A stretch of DNA of 43,557 nucleotides from JBFHQE01 sp041592335 (GTDB lineage Bacteria; Pseudomonadota; Gammaproteobacteria; Thiohalobacterales; Thiohalobacteraceae). The position numbers and the translations under genes were made by a program. Positions 15,042-23,877 of this stretch are shown in pieces (positions within the stretch are counted from its first letter, which is position 1; every line of letters starts with the position of its first letter). Where the stretch lies: the NCBI GenBank assembly GCA_041592335.1, contig JBFHQE010000021.1, forward strand, positions 1-43,557. Direction: 5' to 3'. A model generated the notes under the pieces. It searched no databases, was not told the DNA's origin, and worked only from the letters and a program-made list of their open reading frames with translations.

Positions 15042-15048
15042 CTCCCGA

Positions 15049-15744
15049 TTACCAGGGTATTACGCTGCCATCGATATCAAAGAAGGTGCCCGATTGTGTC
15101 GGGGTGAGCTGGTCGAGAATGCGGCGTAGCTGTTGCGCGCTTTGTTCGGTGGTGATTTCGGCATTGGGTCCACCCATGTCCGTTAATACCCAGCCGGGGT
15201 GAAGCAGCGCCACCGTGATGCCCCTGGGTTTGAGATCGATCGCGGCGCTTTTCATCGCCGCGTTCAAGGCGGCCTTGGATGAACGGTAGAGATAACTGCC
15301 TCCGGAACCATTGTCCGCCATGCTGCCCATCTTGCTGGTCATGGCCGCAACAATTTTTTTCTCGCTGGCGGCAACATTATCCACCAGTGCTTCCGTGAGT
15401 TTCATGGGCGCAATGCAATTCACCTCGAAACATTCACGCCAGGCCGACGTGTCGGTATGACCAAAGCGAACATCGTAAGGGCCATAGATGCCGGCGTTAT
15501 TGAACAGGATATCGATCGGTTGATCTGTTAAAGCGCGCGCCAGTGATTCGATCTGTTCGCGGTTGGTTACGTCGAGCGGGTGCAGGCGAATATTCGGATT
15601 GTCCGCCGCCAGACGTTGTAGCGCGTCTGCCCGCTCCGGGGCGCGGCAACAGGCGAATACCCGCCAGCCCGCAGTGGCGTACTGGCGGGTCAATTCCAGG
15701 CCGATGCCCCGGTTGGCACCACTAATCAGCAGGCTGTTTGCCAT
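15049..15744 (-). CDS. Short-chain dehydrogenase/reductase (C-factor-like SDR)
   Basis: A classical SDR of 231 residues. The NAD(P)-binding TGxxxGIG motif appears as SGANRGIG (8-15), NNAG at about 86-89 (LFNNAGIYG), and the catalytic YxxxK as YRSSK with Ser or Thr upstream in MTSKMGS. Members this short, with a late PGWVLTDMGG, are close to the CsgA/C-factor and sniffer subgroup. The substrate is not predictable. Arg and Cys after the first beta-alpha unit (FACCRAPERA) suggest NADP(H). It is monocistronic and convergent with the small acidic gene. Confidence 0.88.
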   Translation of the reverse strand: MANSLLISGANRGIGLELTRQYATAGWRVFACCRAPERADALQRLAADNPNIRLHPLDVTNREQIESLARALTDQPIDILFNNAGIYGPYDVRFGHTDTSAWRECFEVNCIAPMKLTEALVDNVAASEKKIVAAMTSKMGSMADNGSGGSYLYRSSKAALNAAMKSAAIDLKPRGITVALLHPGWVLTDMGGPNAEITTEQSAQQLRRILDQLTPTQSGTFFDIDGSVIPW

Positions 15745-15970
15745 GATTCTGCTACTCCACCTCGATATTTGCGGGTATTCAGACTAGCATAAAAGCGCCT
15801 GGTAAATAGTTTGACAAACAGATAGTTACAGAATTGTCACAGGCCCGTGTGGCGGATTGTCATGCCGAAACTGTGAGCTAGCCGTCTAATTTCCCTTCAA
15901 TTTCTTAAATATTCACATCGCGGGGTCGCTAACGTGGTTACCTGATTTGGGTTCGCTATGGCCAGTGCTT

Positions 15971-17143
15971 ATGAGAAATGTCGTCGAAATGGAAAACGAT
16001 CTCGCGGAAATCGTGATCGATACCGAACTGAAGCCCACGCTGTTGGTGGTGGATGATTCTCGAGTGATGTGCGTATCGTTAAAAAAGATTCTCAAGACTG
16101 ACTTCGAGGTTATCGAGGCGGTCGATGGTGAAGACGCCTGGGATAAATTGCTGGCCTCGCCGGAGGTGCAGGGTATCTTCAGTGATCTCTCCATGCCGCA
16201 CCTGGATGGCTACGGCTTGCTGGAGCGCGTACGCAACAGCGATGAGGCGCGTATCCGGGATCTGCCGTTTATAGTTATTACTGGCAAGGAAGGCGATTTG
16301 AGTGACCTGCTGGCGGAAGTCCAGGGTAAGGGCGCCAATGACCTGGTCGGTAAACCCTTCAAGACCGATGACATTATTTCCCGTACCAAGCAATTCCTGC
16401 AGCAAGGTGCTGGCCCGGTAGAAGATGATGAGGATGTCGTACATCTGAATCCTGAAGTCGAGGCGCGGCAACAAGCTGAAGTAGAAGCACAGCGCCAGGT
16501 CGCCGAAGCAGCTCGTTTGGCCGCCGAAGCCGAAGCCCAACGCCAGGCCGAGGAGGCGCGTTTAGCCGCCGAAGCCGAAGCCCAACGCCAGGCCGAGGAA
16601 GCAGCTCGTTTGGCCGCCGAAGCCGAGGCACAGCGCCAGGCCGAGGAAGCAGCTCGTTTAGCCGCCGAAGCCGAGGCACAACGTCAGGCCGAGGAAGTAG
16701 CCAGTTTGGCCGCCGAAGCCGAAGCACAGCGCCAGGCAGAAGAAGCGGCCCGTTTAGCCGCCGAAGCCGAAGCACGACGCCAGGCCGAGGAAGAGGCTCA
16801 GCGTCAGGCGGCCAAGGTCGCTGCTGCCGCCCAGCATGAACAGACGCTGGCAGAACAGCAGGCCGAGAATCACCGTCTTGAGCTGGAAGAAGTGGAACGC
16901 CAGGAAGAACTGGAAGAACGCGGTGCGCAGCTGAGCGGTGAAGAACAGGTCAGTGTCGAAGCGATTCGCGCCCGGCTGCGGGCGGAAATTGCCGAGCAAG
17001 AATATATCGATATACCTGAATACGGCGGGATGCAGGCGGTACTGGTACGCATTGCATTGCCGTTCATGAGCTTGTTCAATAGCCTGCTTAAATTGAAGCT
17101 CGATGACCGGATCCAGTCCATGAAGGACCGGTTGCCGAAATAG
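15971..17143 (+). CDS. Receiver-domain protein with alanine-rich helical repeat tail
   Basis: 390 residues from the ATG at 15971 (an ATG at 15989 and a TTG at 15947 are alternatives; none has a strong ribosome binding site). Residues ~22-145 are a REC domain with D28-D29, phospho-acceptor D72 (FSDLSMP), T104 (VITGK) and K128 (GKPF). Residues ~175-290 are repeats of AEEAARLAAEAEAQRQ, a 16-residue alanine/glutamate/arginine-rich helix like those in TolA. The tail (about 345-390) holds a hydrophobic amphipathic stretch, LVRIALPFMSLFNSLLKLKL, that could touch the membrane. No enzyme or DNA-binding output is present. I infer a phosphorylation-controlled spacer or scaffold; the cognate kinase is not beside it. 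Confidence 0.8.
   Translation: MRNVVEMENDLAEIVIDTELKPTLLVVDDSRVMCVSLKKILKTDFEVIEAVDGEDAWDKLLASPEVQGIFSDLSMPHLDGYGLLERVRNSDEARIRDLPFIVITGKEGDLSDLLAEVQGKGANDLVGKPFKTDDIISRTKQFLQQGAGPVEDDEDVVHLNPEVEARQQAEVEAQRQVAEAARLAAEAEAQRQAEEARLAAEAEAQRQAEEAARLAAEAEAQRQAEEAARLAAEAEAQRQAEEVASLAAEAEAQRQAEEAARLAAEAEARRQAEEEAQRQAAKVAAAAQHEQTLAEQQAENHRLELEEVERQEELEERGAQLSGEEQVSVEAIRARLRAEIAEQEYIDIPEYGGMQAVLVRIALPFMSLFNSLLKLKLDDRIQSMKDRLPK
16499..16806 (+). repeat. 48-bp in-frame tandem repeat coding for alanine-rich helix
   Basis: About six copies of a 48-bp unit encoding AEEAARLAAEAEAQRQ, with one copy 45 bp long (one Ala lost) and a truncated last copy. The copies differ mostly at third positions, with gcagctcgtttggccgccga recurring. 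Repeat number could vary between strains by slippage without breaking frame. Confidence 0.85.
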
Positions 17144-17157
17144 CGGTTGCGATAATG

Positions 17158-17192
17158 AAAAAAGGGACGGATGCGAATCCGTCCCTTTTTTT
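17158..17192. terminator. Bidirectional terminator between REC-repeat gene and metH
   Basis: A run of A, then GGGACGGAT (17164-17172), loop GCGA, ATCCGTCCC (17177-17185), then seven T. It serves the plus-strand gene ending at 17143 and, in reverse, metH whose stop codon begins at 17210. Confidence 0.9.
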
Positions 17193-17209
17193 ATGCACGG
17201 CTTCCGGGT

Positions 17210-20200
17210 TTAACCAGTGGCTTTCTGGGCAGCGGTAGCGTCCGGATCATATCCAAGGTTCGGCGCCAGCCAGCGCTCCGCTTCTTCCAGGGTCATCCCC
17301 TTGCGCTGGGCGTAATCGGCCGCCTGGTCCTGGTTAATCCTGCCAGCGCCGAAGTAGCGGGCATCAGGATGGCTGAAATACCAGCCGCTGACAGCAGCCG
17401 TTGGCATCATGGCGAATGACTCGGTCAGTGACAGCCCGGCATTGTTCACCGGATCAATCAGTTTCCAGAGTAATGCCTTTTCGGTGTGATCCGGGCAGGC
17501 CGGATAACCGGGCGCCGGGCGGATACCCCGGTAGCTTTCCTTGATCAGTTCGGCGTTGCTGAGCGCTTCATCGGCCGCATAGCCCCAGTAATCCTTGCGT
17601 ACTTTCTCGTGCAGCAACTCTGCATAGGCTTCCGCCAGGCGGTCGGCCAGGGACTTGAGCATGATCGAATGATAGTCGTCGTGGTCCTGCTCAAAGCGAG
17701 CGATATGCTGATCAATGCCAATACCCGTGGTGACGGCAAAGGCACCAATGTAATCCTGCAGCCCGGTATCTTTCGGTGCGACAAAATCGCTCAGGCATTG
17801 ATTGGGACGACCTGGCGGCTTGCGTGTCTGCTGGCGCAGATGGTGCAGGGTCATCAGGGCGTTGTCACGGCTCTCGTCGGTATACAACTCGATGTCGTCG
17901 TCATTAATCTGGTTGGCCGGGAAGATGCCAACCACGGCGCGGGCCTGCAGCCAGTTTTCGTCGATGATCTGCTGCAGCATCTTCTTTGCATCATCAAACA
18001 ACTGGCGTGCATGTTCACCGACCACCTCGTCATCGAGAATCTTTGGATAACTGCCGGCCAGTTCCCAGGTCTTGAAGAATGGCGACCAGTCGATGTACTG
18101 CTGGATCTCCGATAAAGAGATGTCGTCAATTATCTTGATGCCGGTGAAGGCTGATTTGGGCGGTGTGTAACTCGACCAGTCAATACGGGTCTTGTTGGCG
18201 CGCGCTTCGCTGATGCTCAGCCAGTCGGTCTTGCGTTGCTTGCCGGCATGCATCTCGCGTACTTTTTCATACTCGGCCTTGATGTCGGCAATGTAGTTTG
18301 CCGCATGCGTTTCACTGAGCAGGTTCTGCGCAACACCGACGGCACGGGAAGCATCTTTCACATACACGGTTGTGCCTGTGTAGTGAGGTTCGATCTTGAC
18401 CGCGGTATGCACGCGCGACGTGGTGGCGCCGCCGATCAGCAATGGCATGCTCATGCCGATACGCTGCATTTCCTTGGCGACGTGCGACATTTCATCCAGT
18501 GACGGCGTTATCAGGCCGGACAGGCCGATGATGTCGACGTTCTGTTCGCGCGCGGTGTCGAGGATTTTCTGCGCGGGCACCATCACGCCAAGATCGATCA
18601 CCTCGAAGTTGTTGCACTGCAATACCACGCCGACAATATTTTTGCCGATGTCATGCACATCGCCCTTCACGGTGGCCATCAGGATCTTGCCCTTGGCTTT
18701 TGCGTTTACGTCTTTTTCCGCTTCGATGTAGGGCAACAGGTAGGCTACGGCCTTTTTCATCACGCGCGCGGACTTGACCACCTGCGGCAGGAACATCTTG
18801 CCCGCGCCAAACAGGTCGCCGACCACGTTCATGCCATCCATCAACGGGCCTTCGATCACCTGGATCGGACGGTCGAATTGCTGGCGTGCTTCCTCGGTGT
18901 CTTCGTTGACATAGGCGTCTATACCTTTCACCAGCGCATGCTCAAGCCGTTTGTCGACCGGCAGTTCACGCCAGGCAAGGTCTTCCTTCTTTTCGGTAGT
19001 GCTGCCGTCGCCCTTGTATTTGTCGGCAATATCGAGCAGGCGCTCGGTGGCATCCTGGCGACGATTCAGTACCACGTCTTCCACGCGTTCACGCAGTTCT
19101 TCAGGCAGGTCGTCGTAGATGGCAAGCTGCCCGGCGTTGACAATACCCATGTCCATGCCCGCTTCGATGGCGTGGTACAGGAATACGGAATGGATTGCCT
19201 CGCGCACCGGGTTATTGCCACGGAAGGAAAAGGACACGTTGGACACGCCACCGCTGATCTTGGCGTGGGGCAGCGTCTGCTTGATTTCGCGCGTGGCCTC
19301 GATGAAGTCCACGCCGTAGTTGTTGTGTTCATCAATGCCAGTGGCGACGGCAAAGATGTTTGGATCGAAGATGATGTCTTCCGGCGGGAAGCCGACCTGT
19401 TCGGTAAGTACCTTGTAGGCGCGGGTGCAGATCTCGATCTTGCGTGCCTGGGTGTCGGCCTGACCGGTTTCGTCGAAAGCCATGACAATGATGGCGGCGC
19501 CATACTTGCGGCACAGTTTTGCCTGGCGAATGAACTCGGCTTCGCCTTCCTTCATGGAGATGGAATTGACGATGCCCTTGCCCTGGATGCATTTCAGTCC
19601 GGCTTCAATGATCGGCCACTTGGACGAATCGAGCATAATGGGCACACGCGAGATATCCGGTTCGGCGGCGATCAGGTTGAGGAAGGTGACCATGGCTTTT
19701 TCGCCATCGAGCATGCCTTCGTCCATGTTGATGTCGATCACCTGGGCGCCGTTTTCGACCTGCTGGCGTGCCACTTCCAGTGCCTTGTCGTATTCCTCTT
19801 CCAGGATCAGGCGCTTGAACATTGCCGAGCCGGTGACATTGGTGCGTTCGCCGACATTCACAAACAGGGAGTCGGGCGTGATGTTGCAGGGCTCAAGACC
19901 CGACAGGCGCAGCGTGGTGTCATGCGCCTTGATCTGGCGCGGTGGATACTTGGCTACCGCCTCGGCGATGGCCTTGATGTGTGGCGGAGTGGTACCGCAG
20001 CAGCCGCCAATGATATTCAGATAGCCTTCCTGCGCCCATTCGGCGATCTCGGCCGCCATGGCTTCCGGCGATTCGTCATACTCACCGAACTCGTTGGGCA
20101 GTCCTGCATTGGGATGCGCGTTGACGCCGCAGTCGGCGATACCCGCCAGTTCCTCGATGTGCTGGCGTAACTGTTTTGCACCCAGCGCGCAGTTGAAGCC

Positions 20201-20911
20201 GAGCGAAACCGGATTGATGTGGCGCAGCGAATTAAAGAAGGCTTCGGCGGTCTGGCCGGACAAGGTGCGGCCGGAGGCGTCGGTGATGGTGCCGGAGATC
20301 ATTACCGGGAGGCGCTTGCCGCTGTCCTCGAAATAACTCTCCACGGCAAAGGCGGCGGCCTTGGCATTCAGGGTATCGAAAATGGTTTCGATCAGAATGA
20401 TGTCGGCGCCACCCTCCACCAGGGCTTTGGTGGCTTCATAGTAAGTGTCTTTCAACGCATCGAAGCTGATATTGCGAAAGCCCGGGTTGTTGACATCCGG
20501 TGACAGCGAGGCGGTCTTGCTGGTCGGGCCGAGCACGCCGGCTACCAGACGGGGCTTGTCATCCGTGCTGCAACTGTCGGCGGCCTCGCGCGCAAGCTTG
20601 GCGGATTCGTAATTGATTTCGTAGACCAGCTCTTCCATCTGGTAATCGGCCAGCGATACCTTGGTGGAGTTGAAGGTGTTGGTCTCGACAATGTCCGCGC
20701 CCGCTTCCAGGTAGGCCTTGTGAATATCGCGAATGATATCCGGCTGGGTCAGTGACAACAGGTCGTTGTTGCCCTTGAGGTCGCAGGGCCAGTCCTTAAA
20801 GCGTTCGCCGCGGTAGTCGCTTTCGCCAAGCTTGTAACTCTGGATCATGGTGCCCATGGCGCCGTCCAGAATAAGAATGCGGTTTTTCAATAGTGCGTTT
20901 AGATCAGTCAT
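17210..20911 (-). CDS. metH: Cobalamin-dependent methionine synthase
   Basis: Transfers the methyl group of 5-methyltetrahydrofolate to homocysteine through methylcobalamin. At 1233 residues it matches E. coli MetH (1227) with all four modules: the homocysteine domain with its zinc cysteines (LGFNCALG at about 239-246 and GGCCGTTPPH near 308); the folate domain (NVGERTNVTGS onward, ~350-610); the cap and cobalamin domain with the lower-ligand His in DVHDIGKNIVG (about 757); and the AdoMet reactivation domain to the C-terminus. No gap or lost motif is seen. The start MTDLNALLKN is at 20911. I see no cobalamin riboswitch in the 151 bp upstream. It is divergent from the REC-EAL gene. Confidence 0.97.
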   Translation of the reverse strand: MTDLNALLKNRILILDGAMGTMIQSYKLGESDYRGERFKDWPCDLKGNNDLLSLTQPDIIRDIHKAYLEAGADIVETNTFNSTKVSLADYQMEELVYEINYESAKLAREAADSCSTDDKPRLVAGVLGPTSKTASLSPDVNNPGFRNISFDALKDTYYEATKALVEGGADIILIETIFDTLNAKAAAFAVESYFEDSGKRLPVMISGTITDASGRTLSGQTAEAFFNSLRHINPVSLGFNCALGAKQLRQHIEELAGIADCGVNAHPNAGLPNEFGEYDESPEAMAAEIAEWAQEGYLNIIGGCCGTTPPHIKAIAEAVAKYPPRQIKAHDTTLRLSGLEPCNITPDSLFVNVGERTNVTGSAMFKRLILEEEYDKALEVARQQVENGAQVIDINMDEGMLDGEKAMVTFLNLIAAEPDISRVPIMLDSSKWPIIEAGLKCIQGKGIVNSISMKEGEAEFIRQAKLCRKYGAAIIVMAFDETGQADTQARKIEICTRAYKVLTEQVGFPPEDIIFDPNIFAVATGIDEHNNYGVDFIEATREIKQTLPHAKISGGVSNVSFSFRGNNPVREAIHSVFLYHAIEAGMDMGIVNAGQLAIYDDLPEELRERVEDVVLNRRQDATERLLDIADKYKGDGSTTEKKEDLAWRELPVDKRLEHALVKGIDAYVNEDTEEARQQFDRPIQVIEGPLMDGMNVVGDLFGAGKMFLPQVVKSARVMKKAVAYLLPYIEAEKDVNAKAKGKILMATVKGDVHDIGKNIVGVVLQCNNFEVIDLGVMVPAQKILDTAREQNVDIIGLSGLITPSLDEMSHVAKEMQRIGMSMPLLIGGATTSRVHTAVKIEPHYTGTTVYVKDASRAVGVAQNLLSETHAANYIADIKAEYEKVREMHAGKQRKTDWLSISEARANKTRIDWSSYTPPKSAFTGIKIIDDISLSEIQQYIDWSPFFKTWELAGSYPKILDDEVVGEHARQLFDDAKKMLQQIIDENWLQARAVVGIFPANQINDDDIELYTDESRDNALMTLHHLRQQTRKPPGRPNQCLSDFVAPKDTGLQDYIGAFAVTTGIGIDQHIARFEQDHDDYHSIMLKSLADRLAEAYAELLHEKVRKDYWGYAADEALSNAELIKESYRGIRPAPGYPACPDHTEKALLWKLIDPVNNAGLSLTESFAMMPTAAVSGWYFSHPDARYFGAGRINQDQAADYAQRKGMTLEEAERWLAPNLGYDPDATAAQKATG

Positions 20912-21018
20912 GATAAATCAATGAGTTGAATAAGGCGGGCAGTGTAACATGGTTGAAGCTTCGGCCCCAGATCTCTTGATACTCGTTGTTTGGTGTTTGA
21001 ATTTGAAGCGCATGGAGC

Positions 21019-21032
21019 TAAGCTGAAGCTTA
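21019..21032. promoter_or_regulatory. 14-bp palindrome between metH and the REC-EAL gene
   Basis: TAAGCT-GA-AGCTTA is an inverted repeat 31 bp before the REC-EAL ATG. It could be an operator for either divergent gene; nothing identifies the binding protein. Confidence 0.3.
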
Positions 21033-21062
21033 ATACGCTTAACAATAATAAAGGGTGCTTGG

Positions 21063-22289
21063 ATGAGAAATCCCGTTAAATCAATTCTAGTGGTGGATGA
21101 TGATGAATTCATCACCCGCTTTCTTAAGGAAATTTTTGATTTTCTTAAGGTGCCCAACCTGTACGAGGTTGCGGATGGGGTCGAGGCGCTCCAGCTTTAT
21201 AACGAAGTGTCCGGCGAGCTGGATGCCATTGTTGTAGATTTGCAGATGCCCAATCTTGACGGCCTTTCGTTTCTGCGCGAGCTGGCCGAGCTTCATTATA
21301 CCGGCAGTGTGGTAATCCTCTCGGGGCTGGACCGACGTATCCTTAACAGCGCGGTGGAGATTGCAAAATCCCACGATCTGAATTTGATTGGTTCTTTAGC
21401 AAAGCCGCTGGACCCCCTGCAGGTGGAAATGGTTTACCAGCGTATTGGCCGGGTCAAGCAAAAACGCCGGAAACGCATTCCGCTCATGGAGTGGCATTCG
21501 TTATTCAAGGTCGTGAAAGAGAAGTCGGTAGAGCCTTACTTTCAGCCGATTGTGGATTGTCGCAGCCAGGCGGTATACGCGCTGGAAAGCCTGATGCGGA
21601 TTGAAGTGCCCGGTGGCGAGCCGCACGAGGCGGCAACTTTCCTGCCGGTAGCGGAAGAAAATGAGTTAATGGCACCATTGACGGATTCCATGCTGCACAA
21701 GTCGTTATCCCGGTATCGTGAATTACTTGCCGAGGGCTACGATTTTCGTTTAACAATCAATCTTTCTCCCGTCTTGCTGCATGATGTCGAATTCCCCGAT
21801 CAGTTGGAAGAACTGCTTTCGCAAAATGGGATCAGGCCAGAGCGGGTGATGATCGAGGTGACTGAGAATTCGGTCATGGTGGCCGATCCCTCGCTATTGG
21901 AAGTGTTGTCGAGATTGCGCATCAAGGGTTTTGACCTGGCGCTGGATGATTTCGGCACCGGTTTCTCCAGCATCTGTCAGCTGAAGGAGTTGCCTTTCAA
22001 TGTCATCAAGATAGACAAGTGTTTTATACACGGTATTACTCATGATGAAGTTGCGGAGATGATTGTGCAGTCTGTGTTGCAGCTGGCCAGTGAGTTGGGA
22101 TTTGTTGCCATTCTGGAAGGCGTGGAACGACGGGAAGATCTGGAAATGGTGCTTGCGATGGGTGGGCAATATATCCAGGGTTACCTGTTGTGTCGGCCGA
22201 TTCCTTATTCAGCGTTGCGGACCTGGCTGGATCAGGCGGGTACGCCGCAAAAGATGCTGGGTTGCCTGTCATCAAATATTCATAATTAG
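21063..22289 (+). CDS. Response regulator with c-di-GMP phosphodiesterase (EAL) output
   Basis: A 408-residue REC-EAL protein, the architecture of RocR/PvrR and close to VieA without its helix-turn-helix. REC: D12-D13, phospho-acceptor D59 (VVDLQMP), S87, K114. EAL domain (about 150-395): the signature is E175-S-L instead of EAL. The other catalytic and metal residues are in place: N233 (INLS), E265 (IEVTE), D295-D296 (LDDFGTG), K316 (IKIDK), E352 (LEGVE) and Q372 (IQGYL). It should hydrolyse c-di-GMP to pGpG under phosphorylation control. It has no kinase beside it; the soluble kinase at 8318 is one candidate. It counteracts the CZB-GGDEF cyclase encoded 6 kb away. Confidence 0.9.
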   Translation: MRNPVKSILVVDDDEFITRFLKEIFDFLKVPNLYEVADGVEALQLYNEVSGELDAIVVDLQMPNLDGLSFLRELAELHYTGSVVILSGLDRRILNSAVEIAKSHDLNLIGSLAKPLDPLQVEMVYQRIGRVKQKRRKRIPLMEWHSLFKVVKEKSVEPYFQPIVDCRSQAVYALESLMRIEVPGGEPHEAATFLPVAEENELMAPLTDSMLHKSLSRYRELLAEGYDFRLTINLSPVLLHDVEFPDQLEELLSQNGIRPERVMIEVTENSVMVADPSLLEVLSRLRIKGFDLALDDFGTGFSSICQLKELPFNVIKIDKCFIHGITHDEVAEMIVQSVLQLASELGFVAILEGVERREDLEMVLAMGGQYIQGYLLCRPIPYSALRTWLDQAGTPQKMLGCLSSNIHN

Positions 22290-22396
22290 CGCGCGACCTA
22301 ATCGCTTAAGACATCAGTCCTTTTTTGTCTTTCACCCATTGCCGGCAGAAGAAGTCATGGCAGTTGGCTGCCTCGATCGGCATTTTCGAAATAAAT

Positions 22397-22414
22397 CTTT
22401 CATTAATGTGAAAG
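22397..22414. promoter_or_regulatory. Inverted repeat upstream of the PhoX-like gene
   Basis: CTTTCA (22397-22402), TTAATG, TGAAAG (22409-22414): perfect 6-bp arms, about 95 bp before the start codon. It does not match the direct-repeat PhoB box. A second hairpin, GCAGGT-TTT-ACCTGC, lies at 22462-22476. Either could be an operator or leader structure. Confidence 0.3.
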
Positions 22415-22508
22415 CAAACCTTAACCGTAAATCGTCAACAATCTCCGGCGTTCTATTCACGGCAGGTTTTACCTGCAGTAATTGATTGTCACTGGAGATA
22501 TCTTAATC

Positions 22509-23819
22509 ATGAGCAAAAAACACGTTCTCGCATTCGCTGTTTGCGCTGCGCTGGCTTCGGGTGCCGCCATGGCAGACGACAAGGGTCAACATGGCTTTAA
22601 CTTTAAGCCGCTGGATGAGTCCGCCAATTCCGCTAATTGGAATCCTGCCGCACCCTGGAAGCTGCCAAGAGGCTTCACCCAGTCCGTCGTTTCCGATGAA
22701 ACCGGTCTGAATATTTACGATGGCGCCCGCGATGACTGGAACGATATGAACGTCGTCAACGAAACGGGCCGTGACGCCGGTCGCTACCTGTATCGCACTC
22801 ACGAAGTTCGCGGCGTACCTGAAGGTGGTGCGGTGTCCGTTGTTGACCTGAAGACTGGCGAAGCCAGGATTCTTGCGCAGGACGTATCTTGGACCGCGCT
22901 GGATGGCATTCGCTGGACGCCATGGGGCACAGTCGTGATGGCTGAAGAAACCACCGGTGGTCGCTTTTTTGAAATCGTGCTGAACGATGACATGATGTCA
23001 GCCGCCGAAGTTATCGATCGTCCAATGGTTGGTCGTCTGGCGCACGAAGGTATCGATCTGGATGCCGATGGCAATATCTACGTGGTAGACGAGCACCGTG
23101 GCCGTACGTCGGGTTGTGAAGTCGGTGTCCCCTGTGGCGGCGGCATCTACAAGTTCGTTCCGGATATTTACGGCGACCTGTCTTCCGGTTCACTGTACGT
23201 ACTGGGTATCGAGTCCGGTAGCCGTCGTGACAACACGGGCCAGGGTGTATGGCTGGGTCCGATCGATCCGTTGACCGCGCGTTCCGCCGGTACGACCGCG
23301 GGTGGCGCGAGCTACCAGCGTCCGGAAGATCTGGAGATCATTGATGGCGTGCTCTACGTTGCCATTACGGAAGGTCCGCGCGATGAATACGGCAAGGAGT
23401 GCTACGAAGGCCGCGTTATCGCGATCGACCTGGAAAGCATGAAGGTATCCAACTTTGTTAAGGCTGGGGTGAATGCGCCTGTTGAAATCGGCAAGCCGGG
23501 CGAAGAAGGTCACCAGACAGGTTTTGATAGCGTCGATAACCTGGCTGAGGCGCCGAATGGCGACCTGGTCATGATTGAAGACAACACGCCGTCCGATATC
23601 TGGTTTGCCTCCACCAGGACTGACAAGTTCGGCTACTCCAAGGATGTGGACCTGTTTGCTTCACTGACCGATCCGGAAGCAGAAGGTACCGGTATCTACT
23701 TCAGCCCGACTGATAACGCCACCCTGTACGTAAACGTTCAACACTCTGCGGCAGACGATGGCGATGCTACCTGGGCGATTACTCGCAATGGTCGCAAGCA
23801 CAGCCGTGATCGCGATTAA
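22509..23819 (+). CDS. Secreted PhoX-like (DUF839) beta-propeller protein
   Basis: 436 residues from the ATG at 22509; GGAG lies 11 bp upstream. The N-terminus is a Sec-type signal peptide (MSKKHVLAFAVCAALASG, cleavage probably after AMA at 22-24). The mature part has the features of the PhoX/DUF839 family: RYLYRTHEV, GIRWTPWGTVVMAEE, LAHEGIDLDADGNIYVVDEHRG, and DNLAEAPNGDLVMIEDN. PhoX proteins are Ca/Fe-dependent phosphatases, usually exported by Tat. This one lacks a twin-arginine and is shorter than typical PhoX, so a phosphatase activity is possible but not assured. Many acidic loops suit calcium binding in the periplasm or outside. It is monocistronic, with a terminator behind it. Confidence 0.75.
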   Translation: MSKKHVLAFAVCAALASGAAMADDKGQHGFNFKPLDESANSANWNPAAPWKLPRGFTQSVVSDETGLNIYDGARDDWNDMNVVNETGRDAGRYLYRTHEVRGVPEGGAVSVVDLKTGEARILAQDVSWTALDGIRWTPWGTVVMAEETTGGRFFEIVLNDDMMSAAEVIDRPMVGRLAHEGIDLDADGNIYVVDEHRGRTSGCEVGVPCGGGIYKFVPDIYGDLSSGSLYVLGIESGSRRDNTGQGVWLGPIDPLTARSAGTTAGGASYQRPEDLEIIDGVLYVAITEGPRDEYGKECYEGRVIAIDLESMKVSNFVKAGVNAPVEIGKPGEEGHQTGFDSVDNLAEAPNGDLVMIEDNTPSDIWFASTRTDKFGYSKDVDLFASLTDPEAEGTGIYFSPTDNATLYVNVQHSAADDGDATWAITRNGRKHSRDRD

Positions 23820-23850
23820 TTAATCGCCTGACTATCACGTTCCGTGAGAA

Positions 23851-23877
23851 ACCGCGGCCATTCGGTCGCGGTTTTTT
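23851..23877 (+). terminator. Terminator after the PhoX-like gene
   Basis: Stem ACCGCGGCC / GGTCGCGGT (one G-U pair), loop ATTC, then six T (23872-23877). It touches the stop codon of the convergent uup gene. Confidence 0.85.

Noticed and set aside
16499..16806. CRISPR-like array
   Set aside because: The repeats are directly adjacent, in frame and without unique spacers; they encode an alanine-rich helix.
18653..20170. 505-codon open frame on the plus strand opposite metH
   Set aside because: It lies wholly antisense to the intact metH gene, has no recognisable product and no ribosome binding site. It is a by-product of GC-rich codon use in metH.
20912..21062. Cobalamin or SAM riboswitch before metH
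   Set aside because: The gap is only 151 bp and I find no B12-box-like or SAM-aptamer-like conserved core on the minus strand.
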